Origin: UBA3069 sp050633465
GTDB lineage: Bacteria; Pseudomonadota; Alphaproteobacteria; Rhodobacterales; Rhodobacteraceae
Direction of reading: 5' to 3'
DNA: 64,000 nt
NCBI GenBank assembly: GCA_050633465.1
Contig: JBOEGO010000017.1
Span: 248,001 to 312,000, forward strand
Part shown: one piece after another, positions 35,098 through 42,838 of the stretch
How the letters are laid out: every line of letters starts with the position of its first letter
Position numbering within the stretch: position 1 is the stretch's first letter
Position numbers and translations under genes: made by a program
The notes under the pieces: model-generated
What the model was told of the DNA's origin: nothing
Seen by the model: only the letters and a program-made list of their open reading frames with translations
The model's database searches: none

Positions 35098-35979
35098 TCA
35101 CAGCAGCACGGCCAGCAATACAGGTATCGCCAGAACCGACAAAAGCGTGGACACAACGACCAAACCGGCCACCGCATCGGAATCTGCGCCGTATTTGGTG
35201 GCCAACAAATAGGAGGTGACCGCAACAGGTGTCGAAACCTGCAACACCAGAACGGCCAATGCAATCGGGCCAAGATCCAGCCAGATGCCCACCCCCCATG
35301 CCACGCCGACACAAATCGCCAGCTTCAGCACGGATATCAAAACCGCCTGCCCGATCCGCCCAGGCGTCAGCCGCGCCACAGCCACCCCTAATGTGATCAG
35401 CATCAGAGGGATTGCCATTTGCCCGATCAACGACAGGGTGTTGGTGATCACGCGTGGTGTCTCCCATCCCTGCCACAGGAATATGCCGCCAAGGATAGTG
35501 GCGGCGACCAGCGGCTCTTTGATCACCTTGGTCAAAGAGCCGCCGCCAGACACCAGCCAGATGCCAAAGGTGAACGACCAAATCGCCATTATGGCAAAAA
35601 CAACAACGGCATAGCCCAAACCCTCTTCGCCGAATGCGAACATAGCCAGCGGCAGGCCAAGGTTGCCCGTGTTGCCAAAAATGATCGGCGCAAGGTATGT
35701 CCGTATTTCCAGCCGCATCAGTTTGGCCATGGCAAATGCCACAATCGTTAGCACGCCATAGGCCAGGACCGCCCCCACCGACAGGGCCGTCAGGGCGGCC
35801 GGATCCACGTTGGTTTTCATCAGGGATGTAAAAATCAGGCAGGGCACCGATAGGGTCATCGCCAGCCGTGTGACGAATTCCACGTTGTATTCATGGCCCA
35901 TTCGGACCCAAACGTAACCAATCACTGCAAGCGCGAACACCGGAGCAGTGATTTCCAGGACTGTTAAGGCGAGGTTCAC
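35098..35979 (-). CDS. AEC-family transporter (auxin efflux carrier-like permease)
   Basis: 293 residues, about ten hydrophobic helices in two halves. The central signature IIFGNTGNLGLPLAMFAFGEEGLGYAVV is diagnostic of the AEC family; the C-terminal half has LVLQVSTPVAVTSYLLATKYG. Family members transport malonate, malate or other small anions; the substrate here is unknown. The start is GTG 35979 with AAGGG upstream. A 12-bp perfect inverted repeat lies inside the gene (35511-35543). It is divergent from hspQ. Confidence 0.9.
   Translation of the reverse strand: MNLALTVLEITAPVFALAVIGYVWVRMGHEYNVEFVTRLAMTLSVPCLIFTSLMKTNVDPAALTALSVGAVLAYGVLTIVAFAMAKLMRLEIRTYLAPIIFGNTGNLGLPLAMFAFGEEGLGYAVVVFAIMAIWSFTFGIWLVSGGGSLTKVIKEPLVAATILGGIFLWQGWETPRVITNTLSLIGQMAIPLMLITLGVAVARLTPGRIGQAVLISVLKLAICVGVAWGVGIWLDLGPIALAVLVLQVSTPVAVTSYLLATKYGADSDAVAGLVVVSTLLSVLAIPVLLAVLL
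35511..35543. repeat. Perfect intragenic inverted repeat in the AEC gene
   Basis: GCGGCTCTTTGA (35511-35522) and TCAAAGAGCCGC (35532-35543) are exact reverse complements with a 9-nt loop TCACCTTGG. They encode part of a cytoplasmic loop (SLTKVIKEP) of the transporter. Confidence 0.85.
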
Positions 35980-36063
35980 AGACTGTTTCCCTTGAAATCC
36001 GGTGAATTGTTGGACAAATGTGCGCTTCTGCGTCTATCCATGACGTTAAGGGGCTGCAATACC

Positions 36064-36390
36064 ATGCTAAGAACACGGGCGAAATATCATTTGGGGCAAA
36101 TCGTGCGCCATAAAAAGCATCCCTTTCGGGGGGTGGTTTTTGACGTGGACCCCGAATTTAACAACACCGAGGAATGGTATGACGCCATCCCCGAAGAAAG
36201 CCGCCCGATCAAGGATCAGCCGTTTTACCACCTGCTGGCAGAAAACGACCAATCCTATTACGTGGCCTATGTGTCGGAGCAAAACCTGATTGCCGATTAT
36301 TCCGGGGAACCGGTCGATCATCCCGACATCCCAGATCTGTTCGGCCCCTTCGAAGACGGGCTTTATCCGCTGCATTTCCAACTCAACTAA
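36064..36390 (+). CDS. hspQ: Heat shock protein HspQ
   Basis: 108 residues from ATG 36064, preceded by AAGGGG; the longer frame from 35992 is not family-like. HspQ (YccV) is a small hemimethylated-DNA-binding-like protein that enhances Lon-type proteolysis and regulates DnaA in E. coli. Matching blocks are AKYHLGQIVRHKKHPFRGVVFDVDPEF, EEWYDAIPEESRPIKDQPFYHLLAEND, YVAYVSEQNL and the end DGLYPLHFQLN. A terminator follows 4 nt after the stop. Confidence 0.95.
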   Translation: MLRTRAKYHLGQIVRHKKHPFRGVVFDVDPEFNNTEEWYDAIPEESRPIKDQPFYHLLAENDQSYYVAYVSEQNLIADYSGEPVDHPDIPDLFGPFEDGLYPLHFQLN

Positions 36391-36394
36391 AACC

Positions 36395-36427
36395 AAAAGG
36401 GACGCATCGCTGCGCCTCTTTTTGTTT
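36395..36427. terminator. Terminator between hspQ and ggt
   Basis: AAAAGGGACGCA and TGCGCCTCTTTT form a 12-bp stem with one G-U and one A-C mismatch around loop TCGC, followed by a T-rich tract. It serves hspQ and, being A-rich on the other side, may also serve the convergent ggt. Confidence 0.65.
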
Positions 36428-36433
36428 TTGAAA

Positions 36434-38011
36434 TCAATAGCCAAGCGCGCAGCCATCCTTGCGCGGGTCTGATCCGCCTTCTAAAATCCCATCATCACGA
36501 ATAAGAATGGCCTGCCCCCCACCAATCGGCCCTTGCGGAATTTCCACGTTATGGCCCATGCCGGACAGCTCGGCGCGCACCGCATCCGAATACCCGCGTT
36601 CGACCTGCAAAACACCCGCATTGGTGAACGATCGTGGCGCGTCGATTGCCTCTTGGGGGGACATGCCGAAATCAACCATATTGCTGACAATCCGGGCATG
36701 GCCGTTGGGCTGATACGCGCCGCCCATCACGCCAAATGGCATCAAAACGCGACCATTTTTGCGCAGCATCGCCGGAATAATGGTGTGCATCGGGCGTTTT
36801 CCACCCGCCATTTCATTGGGGTGGCCTTGCTCTAACGAAAAACCGGCCCCGCGATTCTGGAACAGAACGCCAAATTTTTCTGATGCAATCCCCGACCCGA
36901 ACCCGTGGAAAATGGAATAAATCAATGACACCGCCATGCGGTCACGATCCACTACGGTGATGTAAACCGTGTCTTTGTGGATTGCTTCACTCACTGGTGC
37001 GGCAGCAGGCATCGCATGTTTCAGGTCGATCAATGCGGCAAGGCGCTTGGCCGTGTCCATGTTCAACATATGGTCCAGCCGGGTGGTCATTGACGGGTCA
37101 GCAATAAACCGGTTGCGCGCATCATAGGCCAGTTTGGCGGCCTCTGCTTCGATATGGGCACGGGTGACGCCAAGCGGGTCCATTGAATGAATGTCGAACT
37201 GTGACAGTATGTTAAGCATCAAAATTGCGGTGGCGCCCTGCCCGTTTGGCGGGTGTTCAAACAGTTCGGTTTCTTTGTATTGCCCCGAAACGGGCGTGGT
37301 ATCATCGGCGCGGGTGGTCGCAAAATCATCCATGGTGTGACTGCCGCCAAGCGCATTCAGCGAAGCCACCATATCCTCGGCGACCTCCCCTTTGTAAAAT
37401 CCGTCACGGCCTTCGCGTGCCACGCGGCGCAATACTTCGGCTTGACCAGGGGCGCGAAACAACTGCCCCGATTTTAGCGATTGACCATCCGACATATAAA
37501 ACCGACGCGCCGTATCATTCAGACACGCCGCGGCGGTGGGCCAATCGAACGCCACACGGGGGGCCACGGGCACACCTTCATCAGCATAGCGAATCGCAGG
37601 TGCCAAAATACGATCCAGTCCTAATTTCCCATGCTTTTCAGAGAGTTGACAGAAAGCATCCATCGCGGTGGGAATGGTCACGGACTCAGGTCCATGCAAG
37701 GGAACGGTATCGAATCCCTGATCCCGAAGTGCGGCCGCCGAAGCCCCCGCAGGGGCACGGCCCGACCCGTTCATGGACTGCACCACATCTGATCCGGCCT
37801 TGTTAAAAAGGACAAAGCAGTCGCCGCCAATGCCGGTCATCGGTGGTTCGCATAGCCCCAGCAAAACCGCACCGGCAATCGCGGCATCCATTGCATTGCC
37901 GCCTGCTTCCAGCACTTCAATCGCGGTTTTAGCAGCAAGTGGGTGCGAAGTGGCACAGACGCCGCTTGTGGCCAGCACCGGCGAGCGCCCCGGAAGTTGA
38001 AAATCGCGCAT
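36434..38011 (-). CDS. ggt: Gamma-glutamyltransferase family hydrolase
   Basis: 525 residues from ATG 38011 with AAGGGGAAAC upstream. An Ntn-hydrolase that autocleaves before the nucleophile Thr, here about Thr348 in HKDTVYITVVDRDRMAVSLIYSIFHGFGSG. Other blocks are ATSHPLAAKTAIEVLEAGGNAMDAAIAGAV, GIGGDCFVL and the C-terminal GGAYQPNGHARIVSNMVDFGMSPQEAIDAPR. No signal peptide is visible, so it is probably cytoplasmic, as for several bacterial GGT-like acylases. Glutathione or acyl-amide turnover is possible. Confidence 0.93.
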   Translation of the reverse strand: MRDFQLPGRSPVLATSGVCATSHPLAAKTAIEVLEAGGNAMDAAIAGAVLLGLCEPPMTGIGGDCFVLFNKAGSDVVQSMNGSGRAPAGASAAALRDQGFDTVPLHGPESVTIPTAMDAFCQLSEKHGKLGLDRILAPAIRYADEGVPVAPRVAFDWPTAAACLNDTARRFYMSDGQSLKSGQLFRAPGQAEVLRRVAREGRDGFYKGEVAEDMVASLNALGGSHTMDDFATTRADDTTPVSGQYKETELFEHPPNGQGATAILMLNILSQFDIHSMDPLGVTRAHIEAEAAKLAYDARNRFIADPSMTTRLDHMLNMDTAKRLAALIDLKHAMPAAAPVSEAIHKDTVYITVVDRDRMAVSLIYSIFHGFGSGIASEKFGVLFQNRGAGFSLEQGHPNEMAGGKRPMHTIIPAMLRKNGRVLMPFGVMGGAYQPNGHARIVSNMVDFGMSPQEAIDAPRSFTNAGVLQVERGYSDAVRAELSGMGHNVEIPQGPIGGGQAILIRDDGILEGGSDPRKDGCALGY

Positions 38012-38111
38012 GATTGTTTCCCCTTTTTTCAAAGAGGTTAGGGCGGGGCAGAGCCAATGCCAATGCCAATCCAGACCATAACGAGCCAATGATGTAGGAG
38101 GGGGAGAAGTA

Positions 38112-38159
38112 CCTCGGCGTCACGTACTGGGTGGGGGCAATTAACACGCGACGCCGAGG
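38112..38159. repeat. Large hairpin-forming inverted repeat upstream of ggt
   Basis: CCTCGGCGTC (38112-38121) and GACGCCGAGG (38150-38159) are exact reverse complements with a 28-nt loop, about 100-150 nt upstream of the ggt start and past the end of the anti-sigma gene. No T-run follows on either strand, so it is not an ordinary terminator. Nearby at 38057-38072 there are tandem CCAATG repeats. It may be a leader structure, an operator or a relic. Confidence 0.6.
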
Positions 38160-38250
38160 GAAGCTTTATGCAGCTACAAGAACAGTTATGGCGCTTGAAT
38201 CTGGCGTGAATGCGCGTTGAATAAGGTAATTTCTGGGCAAAAATTTCGTC

Positions 38251-38736
38251 CTACTGCATATTTTTTCCGCAGCGGATGCTGAAGCTCAGGTGATTTTGCC
38301 CCTCTATCCGGCGATAGTGCAGTGATTCTGTCAATTCACGTATCATGGCCCAGCCAAACCCGCCCTCTGGCAGGTCCAACGGATCAACTGGAATATCGGG
38401 CATACTGCCGGTTGTCAGCAGGCTGGCAGGCAATGCATGCCCCGCATCAACAGAGGTAAAACGCAGACTGTCGGGCAGCACCTGCACAGCCAGCGACACC
38501 TCACCCGCGATATCGTAGGCATGTTCCACTATGTTATTCAGCACCTCCGCGACAACGATTTCGGTCTGCCCCAGCGTATCCGCCGTCAGCCCAAGCTGTG
38601 CCAACCGCCCCATCAATGTGCCAAGCGCCTGCCGCACGGCCAATTCGCCGGTTTCGAACCGAATCAGAAATTCATCCCGATCCGGCGGCGGTGGAATGTT
38701 CGCAGCACGCCCCACGACAGCCCGGTCAGGCCGCAT
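38251..38736 (-). CDS. Anti-sigma factor-type ATP-binding protein (RsbW/SpoIIAB-like HATPase)
   Basis: 161 residues from ATG 38736, which overlaps the STAS gene by 11 nt; ATG 38775 would overlap by 50 nt and is less likely. GHKL-ATPase motifs are visible: N box VVAEVLNNIVEHAY, G1 box VDAGHALP and G2 box PEGGFGWAMIRELT. Such kinases phosphorylate their STAS antagonist and sequester a sigma factor or act in partner switching. No sigma gene or PP2C phosphatase is adjacent, so the output is unknown. Confidence 0.9.
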   Translation of the reverse strand: MRPDRAVVGRAANIPPPPDRDEFLIRFETGELAVRQALGTLMGRLAQLGLTADTLGQTEIVVAEVLNNIVEHAYDIAGEVSLAVQVLPDSLRFTSVDAGHALPASLLTTGSMPDIPVDPLDLPEGGFGWAMIRELTESLHYRRIEGQNHLSFSIRCGKNMQ

Positions 38737-39064
38737 GGGCCTGCACCGCCGCATCGGCGCTGCTATGAATTGCAAACACCGTATCCATGCGGGTCAGGCG
38801 AAACACTTTTTCCACGTTGTCACTTAGCCCTGCAAGGGCCAGTTTCCGCCCGCCCCCCAGTTGCTTCATCGCGGCAACGATTGCGCCAAGCCCCGAAGAA
38901 TCAATGAAATCAACGGCTGACAGGTCCAGCACAATGTGGATTGGCCCCGCGTCTGTCAGTTCGCGCATACGGTCCTTGAACGCGATGGCGACAGCGGCAT
39001 CAATGCGTGCATCATCAACTGTCACCACGCGGCAACCGGCGTGGTCCTGTGTGGAAATTTGCAT
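38726..39064 (-). CDS. STAS-domain anti-sigma factor antagonist
   Basis: 112 residues, single STAS domain (SpoIIAA/RsbV type). The phospho-acceptor motif VDFIDSSGLGAIVAAMKQL with Ser56-Ser57 is intact, so it is expected to switch by phosphorylation by the kinase encoded immediately downstream. The RNA would be bicistronic with the HATPase gene (11-nt overlap). Its promoter must share the 100-nt gap with the divergent thiolase. Confidence 0.92.
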   Translation of the reverse strand: MQISTQDHAGCRVVTVDDARIDAAVAIAFKDRMRELTDAGPIHIVLDLSAVDFIDSSGLGAIVAAMKQLGGGRKLALAGLSDNVEKVFRLTRMDTVFAIHSSADAAVQAHAA

Positions 39065-39160
39065 GGTCCCTCCGCATCAAAAATGATCCATTACAGTCCA
39101 AGGCTAGACGTAAATCCTTACCATTCTGTATGCATGCCCCTGAAAGTGGAGGAATTTAAG

Positions 39161-40333
39161 ATGAAAACAGTGGTGATAGCAGGTGCAGCGCGCACGCCGA
39201 TGGGCGGGTTTCAGGGCGTTTTTGACGGGGTAGAAGCCGCAACATTGGGCGGCGCCGCGATCAAGGCCGCCTTGGACAACGCCAAGACAACCACCGTGGA
39301 CGAGGTTCTGATGGGCTGCGTTTTGCCCGCAGGTCAGGGGCAGGCCCCCGCCCGGCAGGCCGGTTTTGCAGGTGGGTTGGACGACAGCGTGCCCGCAACC
39401 ACCCTGAACAAAATGTGCGGTTCCGGCATGAAGGCCGCAATGATCGCCTATGACCAGCTGGCGCTTGGCCATGCGGAAACCATGATCGCGGGCGGCATGG
39501 AATCAATGTCGATGTCCCCGTATTTGCTGCCGAAAATGCGTGGCGGCGCACGAATCGGCCACCAGGAAGTAAAGGACCATATGTTTCTGGACGGTTTGGA
39601 AGACGCATATGACAGGGGCCGCCTGATGGGCACCTTTGCCGAAGATTGCGCCGAGGCGTTCCAGTTCACCCGCGAAGCACAGGACCAATATGCGCTGGGA
39701 TCACTGGACAATGCCCTGGCTGCCGAACGGTCGGGCGCGTTTGACGGTGAAATCGCCGCAGTGACCCTGCATTCGCGCAATGGTGAGGACATCATCACCC
39801 GCGACGAACAACCCGCCAAGGCGCGCCCCGAAAAAATACCCCAGCTGAAACCGGCCTTTCGCAAGGATGGCACGGTGACCGCAGCAAATTCTTCGTCTAT
39901 TTCCGATGGTGCCGCTGCGCTGGTGCTGGCAACAGAAGAGGCCGCAGAGGCGCAGGGCCTGAACATCCGCGCCCGCATTCTGGGCCATGCCAGCCATGCT
40001 CATGCCCCCGCGATGTTTCCGACGGCCCCCGTGCCCGCCGCACGCAAACTGTTGGACCGTTTGGGGTGGAAAGCATCTGATGTGGACCTGTGGGAAGTAA
40101 ACGAGGCATTCGCCGTTGTCCCAATGGCTTTCATGCACGAAATGGGCCTGCCGCGTGATATCGTCAATGTAAACGGCGGCGCCTGCGCATTGGGCCACCC
40201 CATCGGCGCATCCGGCGCGCGGATCATGGTCACGCTGTTGAATGCACTGGAAAAGCGCGGGTTGAAACGGGGCATTGCCGCGATTTGCATCGGTGGCGGC
40301 GAAGGCACGGCGATTGCAATCGAACGCGTCTAG
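39161..40333 (+). CDS. Acetyl-CoA C-acetyltransferase (thiolase)
   Basis: 390 residues from ATG 39161, with GGAGG 8 nt upstream; the much longer frame to 38936 is read-through of intergenic sequence. Thiolase triad: Cys86 (TLNKMCGSGMKA), His in GGACALGHPIGASGARI and Cys in ICIGGGEG. It condenses two acetyl-CoA or cleaves acetoacetyl-CoA; 390 residues fit the biosynthetic (PhaA/AtoB) type. No partner beta-oxidation or PHB gene adjoins it. Confidence 0.94.
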   Translation: MKTVVIAGAARTPMGGFQGVFDGVEAATLGGAAIKAALDNAKTTTVDEVLMGCVLPAGQGQAPARQAGFAGGLDDSVPATTLNKMCGSGMKAAMIAYDQLALGHAETMIAGGMESMSMSPYLLPKMRGGARIGHQEVKDHMFLDGLEDAYDRGRLMGTFAEDCAEAFQFTREAQDQYALGSLDNALAAERSGAFDGEIAAVTLHSRNGEDIITRDEQPAKARPEKIPQLKPAFRKDGTVTAANSSSISDGAAALVLATEEAAEAQGLNIRARILGHASHAHAPAMFPTAPVPAARKLLDRLGWKASDVDLWEVNEAFAVVPMAFMHEMGLPRDIVNVNGGACALGHPIGASGARIMVTLLNALEKRGLKRGIAAICIGGGEGTAIAIERV

Positions 40334-40345
40334 CACCCGGCAACA

Positions 40346-40368
40346 AAAGGGGGCCATGTGCCCCCTTT
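40346..40368. terminator. Bidirectional intrinsic terminator
   Basis: A perfect 9-bp stem AAAGGGGGC / GCCCCCTTT with loop CATGT between the convergent thiolase and catC genes. The A-tract and T-tract flanks let it work on both strands. Confidence 0.85.
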
Positions 40369-40372
40369 CACA

Positions 40373-40648
40373 TCAAACGGCCGAAGGGTGTGTCGCCAGG
40401 GGTGTCACCTGACATTTCATATAGGGATAGAGCGGCAGGTTCTGCAAAATATCCTGTAGCTGGTTGTTATCCTGCACCTCGAACAGGCTGAAATTGGCGT
40501 ATTCTCCGACGATCCGCCACAAACCTTTCCAAATACCCTGGCGCTGTAAATCCTGCGCATAGGCCTTTTCCCGCGCGATGACATCAGCAGCCACATTGGC
40601 GGGCATTTCGAACGGCAGCTCTACATCCATTCTGACCATAAAAAGCAT
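40373..40648 (-). CDS. catC: Muconolactone delta-isomerase family protein
   Basis: 91 residues, the family length. The enzyme isomerises (+)-muconolactone to 3-oxoadipate enol-lactone in the catechol branch of the beta-ketoadipate pathway. Matching blocks are MLFMVRMDVELPFEMP, AREKAYAQDLQRQGIWKGLWRIVGEYANFSLFEV and LPLYPYMKCQVTPLATHPSA. Neither catA nor catB is adjacent, so it may be an orphan of the pathway or have another substrate. Confidence 0.88.
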   Translation of the reverse strand: MLFMVRMDVELPFEMPANVAADVIAREKAYAQDLQRQGIWKGLWRIVGEYANFSLFEVQDNNQLQDILQNLPLYPYMKCQVTPLATHPSAV

Positions 40649-40746
40649 TTCTCTCTCCCTTGTTTATCGTGATCAGCATAGCGCGGCGTCGTGCTGGCAC
40701 AATGGCGCGGGATTGCCATATGATCGGCCCAGACAACGGAGGCACC

Positions 40747-41211
40747 ATGCGGATTGATTATCCCCAGATCACGAAAACCATTGCGGCGCTGACGGATGGC
40801 GAAACCGACGAGGTCGCGTTGATGGCGACGCTGGCCTGCGAATTGCATCACAGCGATGACAGATTCGACTGGACCGGATTTTACCGTGTGACCGCACCCG
40901 GGATATTAAAGATCGGCCCCTATCAGGGTGGGCATGGCTGTTTGGTCATTCCCTTTGCACGCGGCGTTTGCGGTGCTGCGGCACGCATGGGGCAGGCGCA
41001 GCTGGTGGCGGATGTAGATGCATTTGACGGGCATATCGCATGCGCCTCTTCGACCCGTTCCGAGGTGGTTTTGCCGGTCTATGGCGCAGCGGGCAAATTG
41101 CTGGGGGTGCTGGACATAGACAGCGACCAACCCGCAGCCTTTGATCAGGCTGATGTGGACGGGCTGCGCGCCATTCTGGACATGGTGTTTGGTGCGGATC
41201 AAAGCGTTTAG
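40747..41211 (+). CDS. msrC: Free methionine-R-sulfoxide reductase (GAF domain)
   Basis: 154 residues from ATG 40747 (GGAGG upstream). Single GAF domain of the fRMsr type, reducing free methionine-R-sulfoxide. The three characteristic cysteines are in GGHGCLVIPFARGVCGAAA and GHIACASSTRSEVVLPV, with DFDWTGFYR-like RFDWTGFYRV ahead and LGVLDIDSDQPAAFDQAD at the end. It precedes a GFA gene by 34 nt. Confidence 0.92.
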   Translation: MRIDYPQITKTIAALTDGETDEVALMATLACELHHSDDRFDWTGFYRVTAPGILKIGPYQGGHGCLVIPFARGVCGAAARMGQAQLVADVDAFDGHIACASSTRSEVVLPVYGAAGKLLGVLDIDSDQPAAFDQADVDGLRAILDMVFGADQSV

Positions 41212-41245
41212 AGTATTTGTGGAACACAAGAAAGCGAGGGCGGAC

Positions 41246-41614
41246 ATGTTGCAAGGATCATGTGCATGTGGCGCGGTGGCGTTTTCGGTGGACGGGCCTG
41301 CGCAGGGCGCATCGGTTTGCCACTGCGTGCAGTGTCGCAAGATGAGCGGGCATCAATGGGCTTCGGCCTATGCATCGCAGGCTGCGGTTGATATTCGGGG
41401 GCCGCTGCGCTGGGTGAACCTGAGCGCCAGCGCCAAGCGGGGCATTTGTGCGCAGTGCGGTGCGTTCCTGTTTTGGAAAGCGCACGCCGAGGACACGATG
41501 AGCTTTGCCCTTGGCGCATTGGATGGCGACACCGGGTTGCTGTTGGAAAAGCACATATTCACCGCCGAGCGGGGTGATTATTATGACATCGCCGACGGGT
41601 TGATACAGAAATAG
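41246..41614 (+). CDS. GFA family (glutathione-dependent formaldehyde-activating type) protein
   Basis: 122 residues from ATG 41246 (GAGGG upstream). The zinc-binding pattern is GSCACGAVAF, CHCVQCRKMSG and ICAQCGAFLFW. This fold is shared by the formaldehyde-activating enzyme and many small proteins of unknown activity, so only the family is assigned. It is co-directional with the methionine sulfoxide reductase gene and the pseudouridine synthase gene. Confidence 0.92.
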   Translation: MLQGSCACGAVAFSVDGPAQGASVCHCVQCRKMSGHQWASAYASQAAVDIRGPLRWVNLSASAKRGICAQCGAFLFWKAHAEDTMSFALGALDGDTGLLLEKHIFTAERGDYYDIADGLIQK

Positions 41615-41655
41615 CCCCCTTGCCCGTGATGACATAGCGTGGCAAGCCGCAGCCC

Positions 41656-42306
41656 ATGGACCCGAATTACAACCCGCCACAGGATCCCCTGAATATCCTG
41701 CACGAAGATCACCAGTTGTTGCTGGTGGACAAACCGTCGGGCCTGTTGTCGGTGCCGGGCAAGGGCGAGGATCTGGCCGATTGTTTGCTGACGCGTGTTC
41801 AGGCGGCCTTTCCCATGGCGCTGCTGGTGCATCGGTTGGACCGCGACACATCGGGCGTGATGGTGTTTGCGCTGACCCCCCATGCCCAGCGCCATCTTGG
41901 CCTGCAATTCGAAAAACGCCAGACCAGGAAAACCTATGTCGCCCGTGTCGCCGGGCGGTTGGAGCCGCGCACTGGCACGGTCGATTTACCGCTGATTGTG
42001 GATTGGCCAAACCGGCCCTTGCAGATGGTCTGCCACGATACGGGCAAAGCCGCGCAAACCGATTGGCGCGTGGCCCGATATGGCGATGGCGAAACGCGGG
42101 TCAAGCTGATGCCGAAAACCGGGCGCAGCCACCAGTTGCGGGTGCATATGCTGGCCATGGGCCACCCGATTTTGGGCGATCCGTTTTACGCCAAAGGCGC
42201 GGCGCTGGACGGGTATTCGCGCCTGATGTTGCATTCCGAAGAGCTGCGCCTGCGCCACCCCGATGGTGGGCGTGGCATGTCATTCCGCGCCAAAGCTCCG
42301 TTTTAG
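41656..42306 (+). CDS. RluA-family RNA pseudouridine synthase
   Basis: 216 residues. Catalytic core LLVHRLDRDTSGVMVFALTPHA with the essential Asp, preceded by LLLVDKPSGLLSVPG and followed by KTYVARVAG and PKTGRSHQLRVHMLAMGHPILGDPFYA. The short length without an S4 domain suggests an RluA (23S 746/tRNA 32) rather than RluC/D type, but the target is inferred. The stop is followed by a terminator-like hairpin and then the structured region described separately. Confidence 0.92.
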   Translation: MDPNYNPPQDPLNILHEDHQLLLVDKPSGLLSVPGKGEDLADCLLTRVQAAFPMALLVHRLDRDTSGVMVFALTPHAQRHLGLQFEKRQTRKTYVARVAGRLEPRTGTVDLPLIVDWPNRPLQMVCHDTGKAAQTDWRVARYGDGETRVKLMPKTGRSHQLRVHMLAMGHPILGDPFYAKGAALDGYSRLMLHSEELRLRHPDGGRGMSFRAKAPF

Positions 42307-42372
42307 AATACAGCGCAGCGAATCACCCTGACGCCAGGGAAGCCATCGCAAATGATAGGGCCATATAAATAA

Positions 42373-42400
42373 GGGGTATGGAATACCCTACCCGCTTTTT
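42373..42400 (+). terminator. Probable terminator after the pseudouridine synthase
   Basis: GGGTAT (42374-42379) and ATACCC (42383-42388) form a tight hairpin with loop GGA, followed by TACCCGC and TTTTT. It is 68 nt downstream of the stop codon. Confidence 0.5.
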
Positions 42401-42459
42401 GTCCCACCCCTACCCAAAGTGATAGGATGGTCTGTTTCCACCCCGAAATGACGCCGCGT

Positions 42460-42473
42460 CGAATTCGAATTCG
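42460..42473. repeat. 14-bp perfect palindrome
   Basis: CGAATTCGAATTCG is an exact palindrome lying 8 nt before the GTGA that marks the probable left boundary of the structured element. It may be part of the target site or an operator. Confidence 0.6.
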
Positions 42474-42514
42474 CGCATAGGTGAGGCGACAGACCCGTTT
42501 TTCCCCGTTATCCG

Positions 42515-42838
42515 ATCCCTACTTCGGGCGACACAAGCCCAGCACGCAAGTGCAAGTCCCACTCACGGGAAGCCGCCTTCTGGGATGGGGGTGGCTGTGG
42601 GGGATCGCGGCGTACCGCATGCGATCCCTCACACTTTGGGTATGCCATTGTTGGCAGCGCCCAAGAGGGGTCGCATCAAGGGGTTTATGGGAACTGACCT
42701 TGATGCGGCCCTTTAGCGGAGCGCGGCAATGATGAACACGCCGCCAAAAGCCCGAAAGGCAACTGGCAGGCAGAGGGCGGGATCAGCCACCACTCACGGT
42801 GGCATCCGCAGCACCGACAGGGCGCAGCGGGTGCTTAT
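42515..42838 (+). ncRNA. Candidate large structured RNA (HEARO/omega-RNA-like mobile element, unproven)
   Basis: A gene-free stretch with a continuous chain of hairpins: GGGC/GCCC (42526-42540), GCAC-GCAA-GTGC (42542-42553, GNRA loop), TCCC/GGGA (42557-42570), AGCCGCC/GGTGGCT (42571-42596), GGGATCGC/GCGATCCC (42601-42628), TTGGG-GCCA/TGGC-CCCAA (42636-42664), a 14-bp stem from GGGTCGCATCAAGG (42668-42711), GCGGC/GCCGC (42723-42744), GCC/GGC (42750-42760), GCCACC/GGTGGC (42786-42803) and AGCACC/GGTGCT (42810-42835). Two stems need G-U pairs on the plus strand, so that strand is the RNA. The hexamer loop ACTCAC occurs twice. GTGA (42481) and ATGA (42839) flank it. No protein-like ORF fits. Confidence 0.6.

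Noticed and set aside
37225..37806. A 193-residue plus-strand frame opposite ggt
   Set aside because: Antisense to the gamma-glutamyltransferase catalytic region; no independent coding signal.
38936..39160. N-terminal extension of the thiolase to 38936
   Set aside because: GGAGG before ATG 39161 and the family N-terminus place the start there; the extension overlaps the STAS gene and is not protein-like.
42481..42732. An 83-residue open frame inside the structured intergenic region
   Set aside because: The translation (Trp/Arg-rich, no domain) does not look like protein and has no ribosome-binding site; the base-paired arms explain the sequence better.
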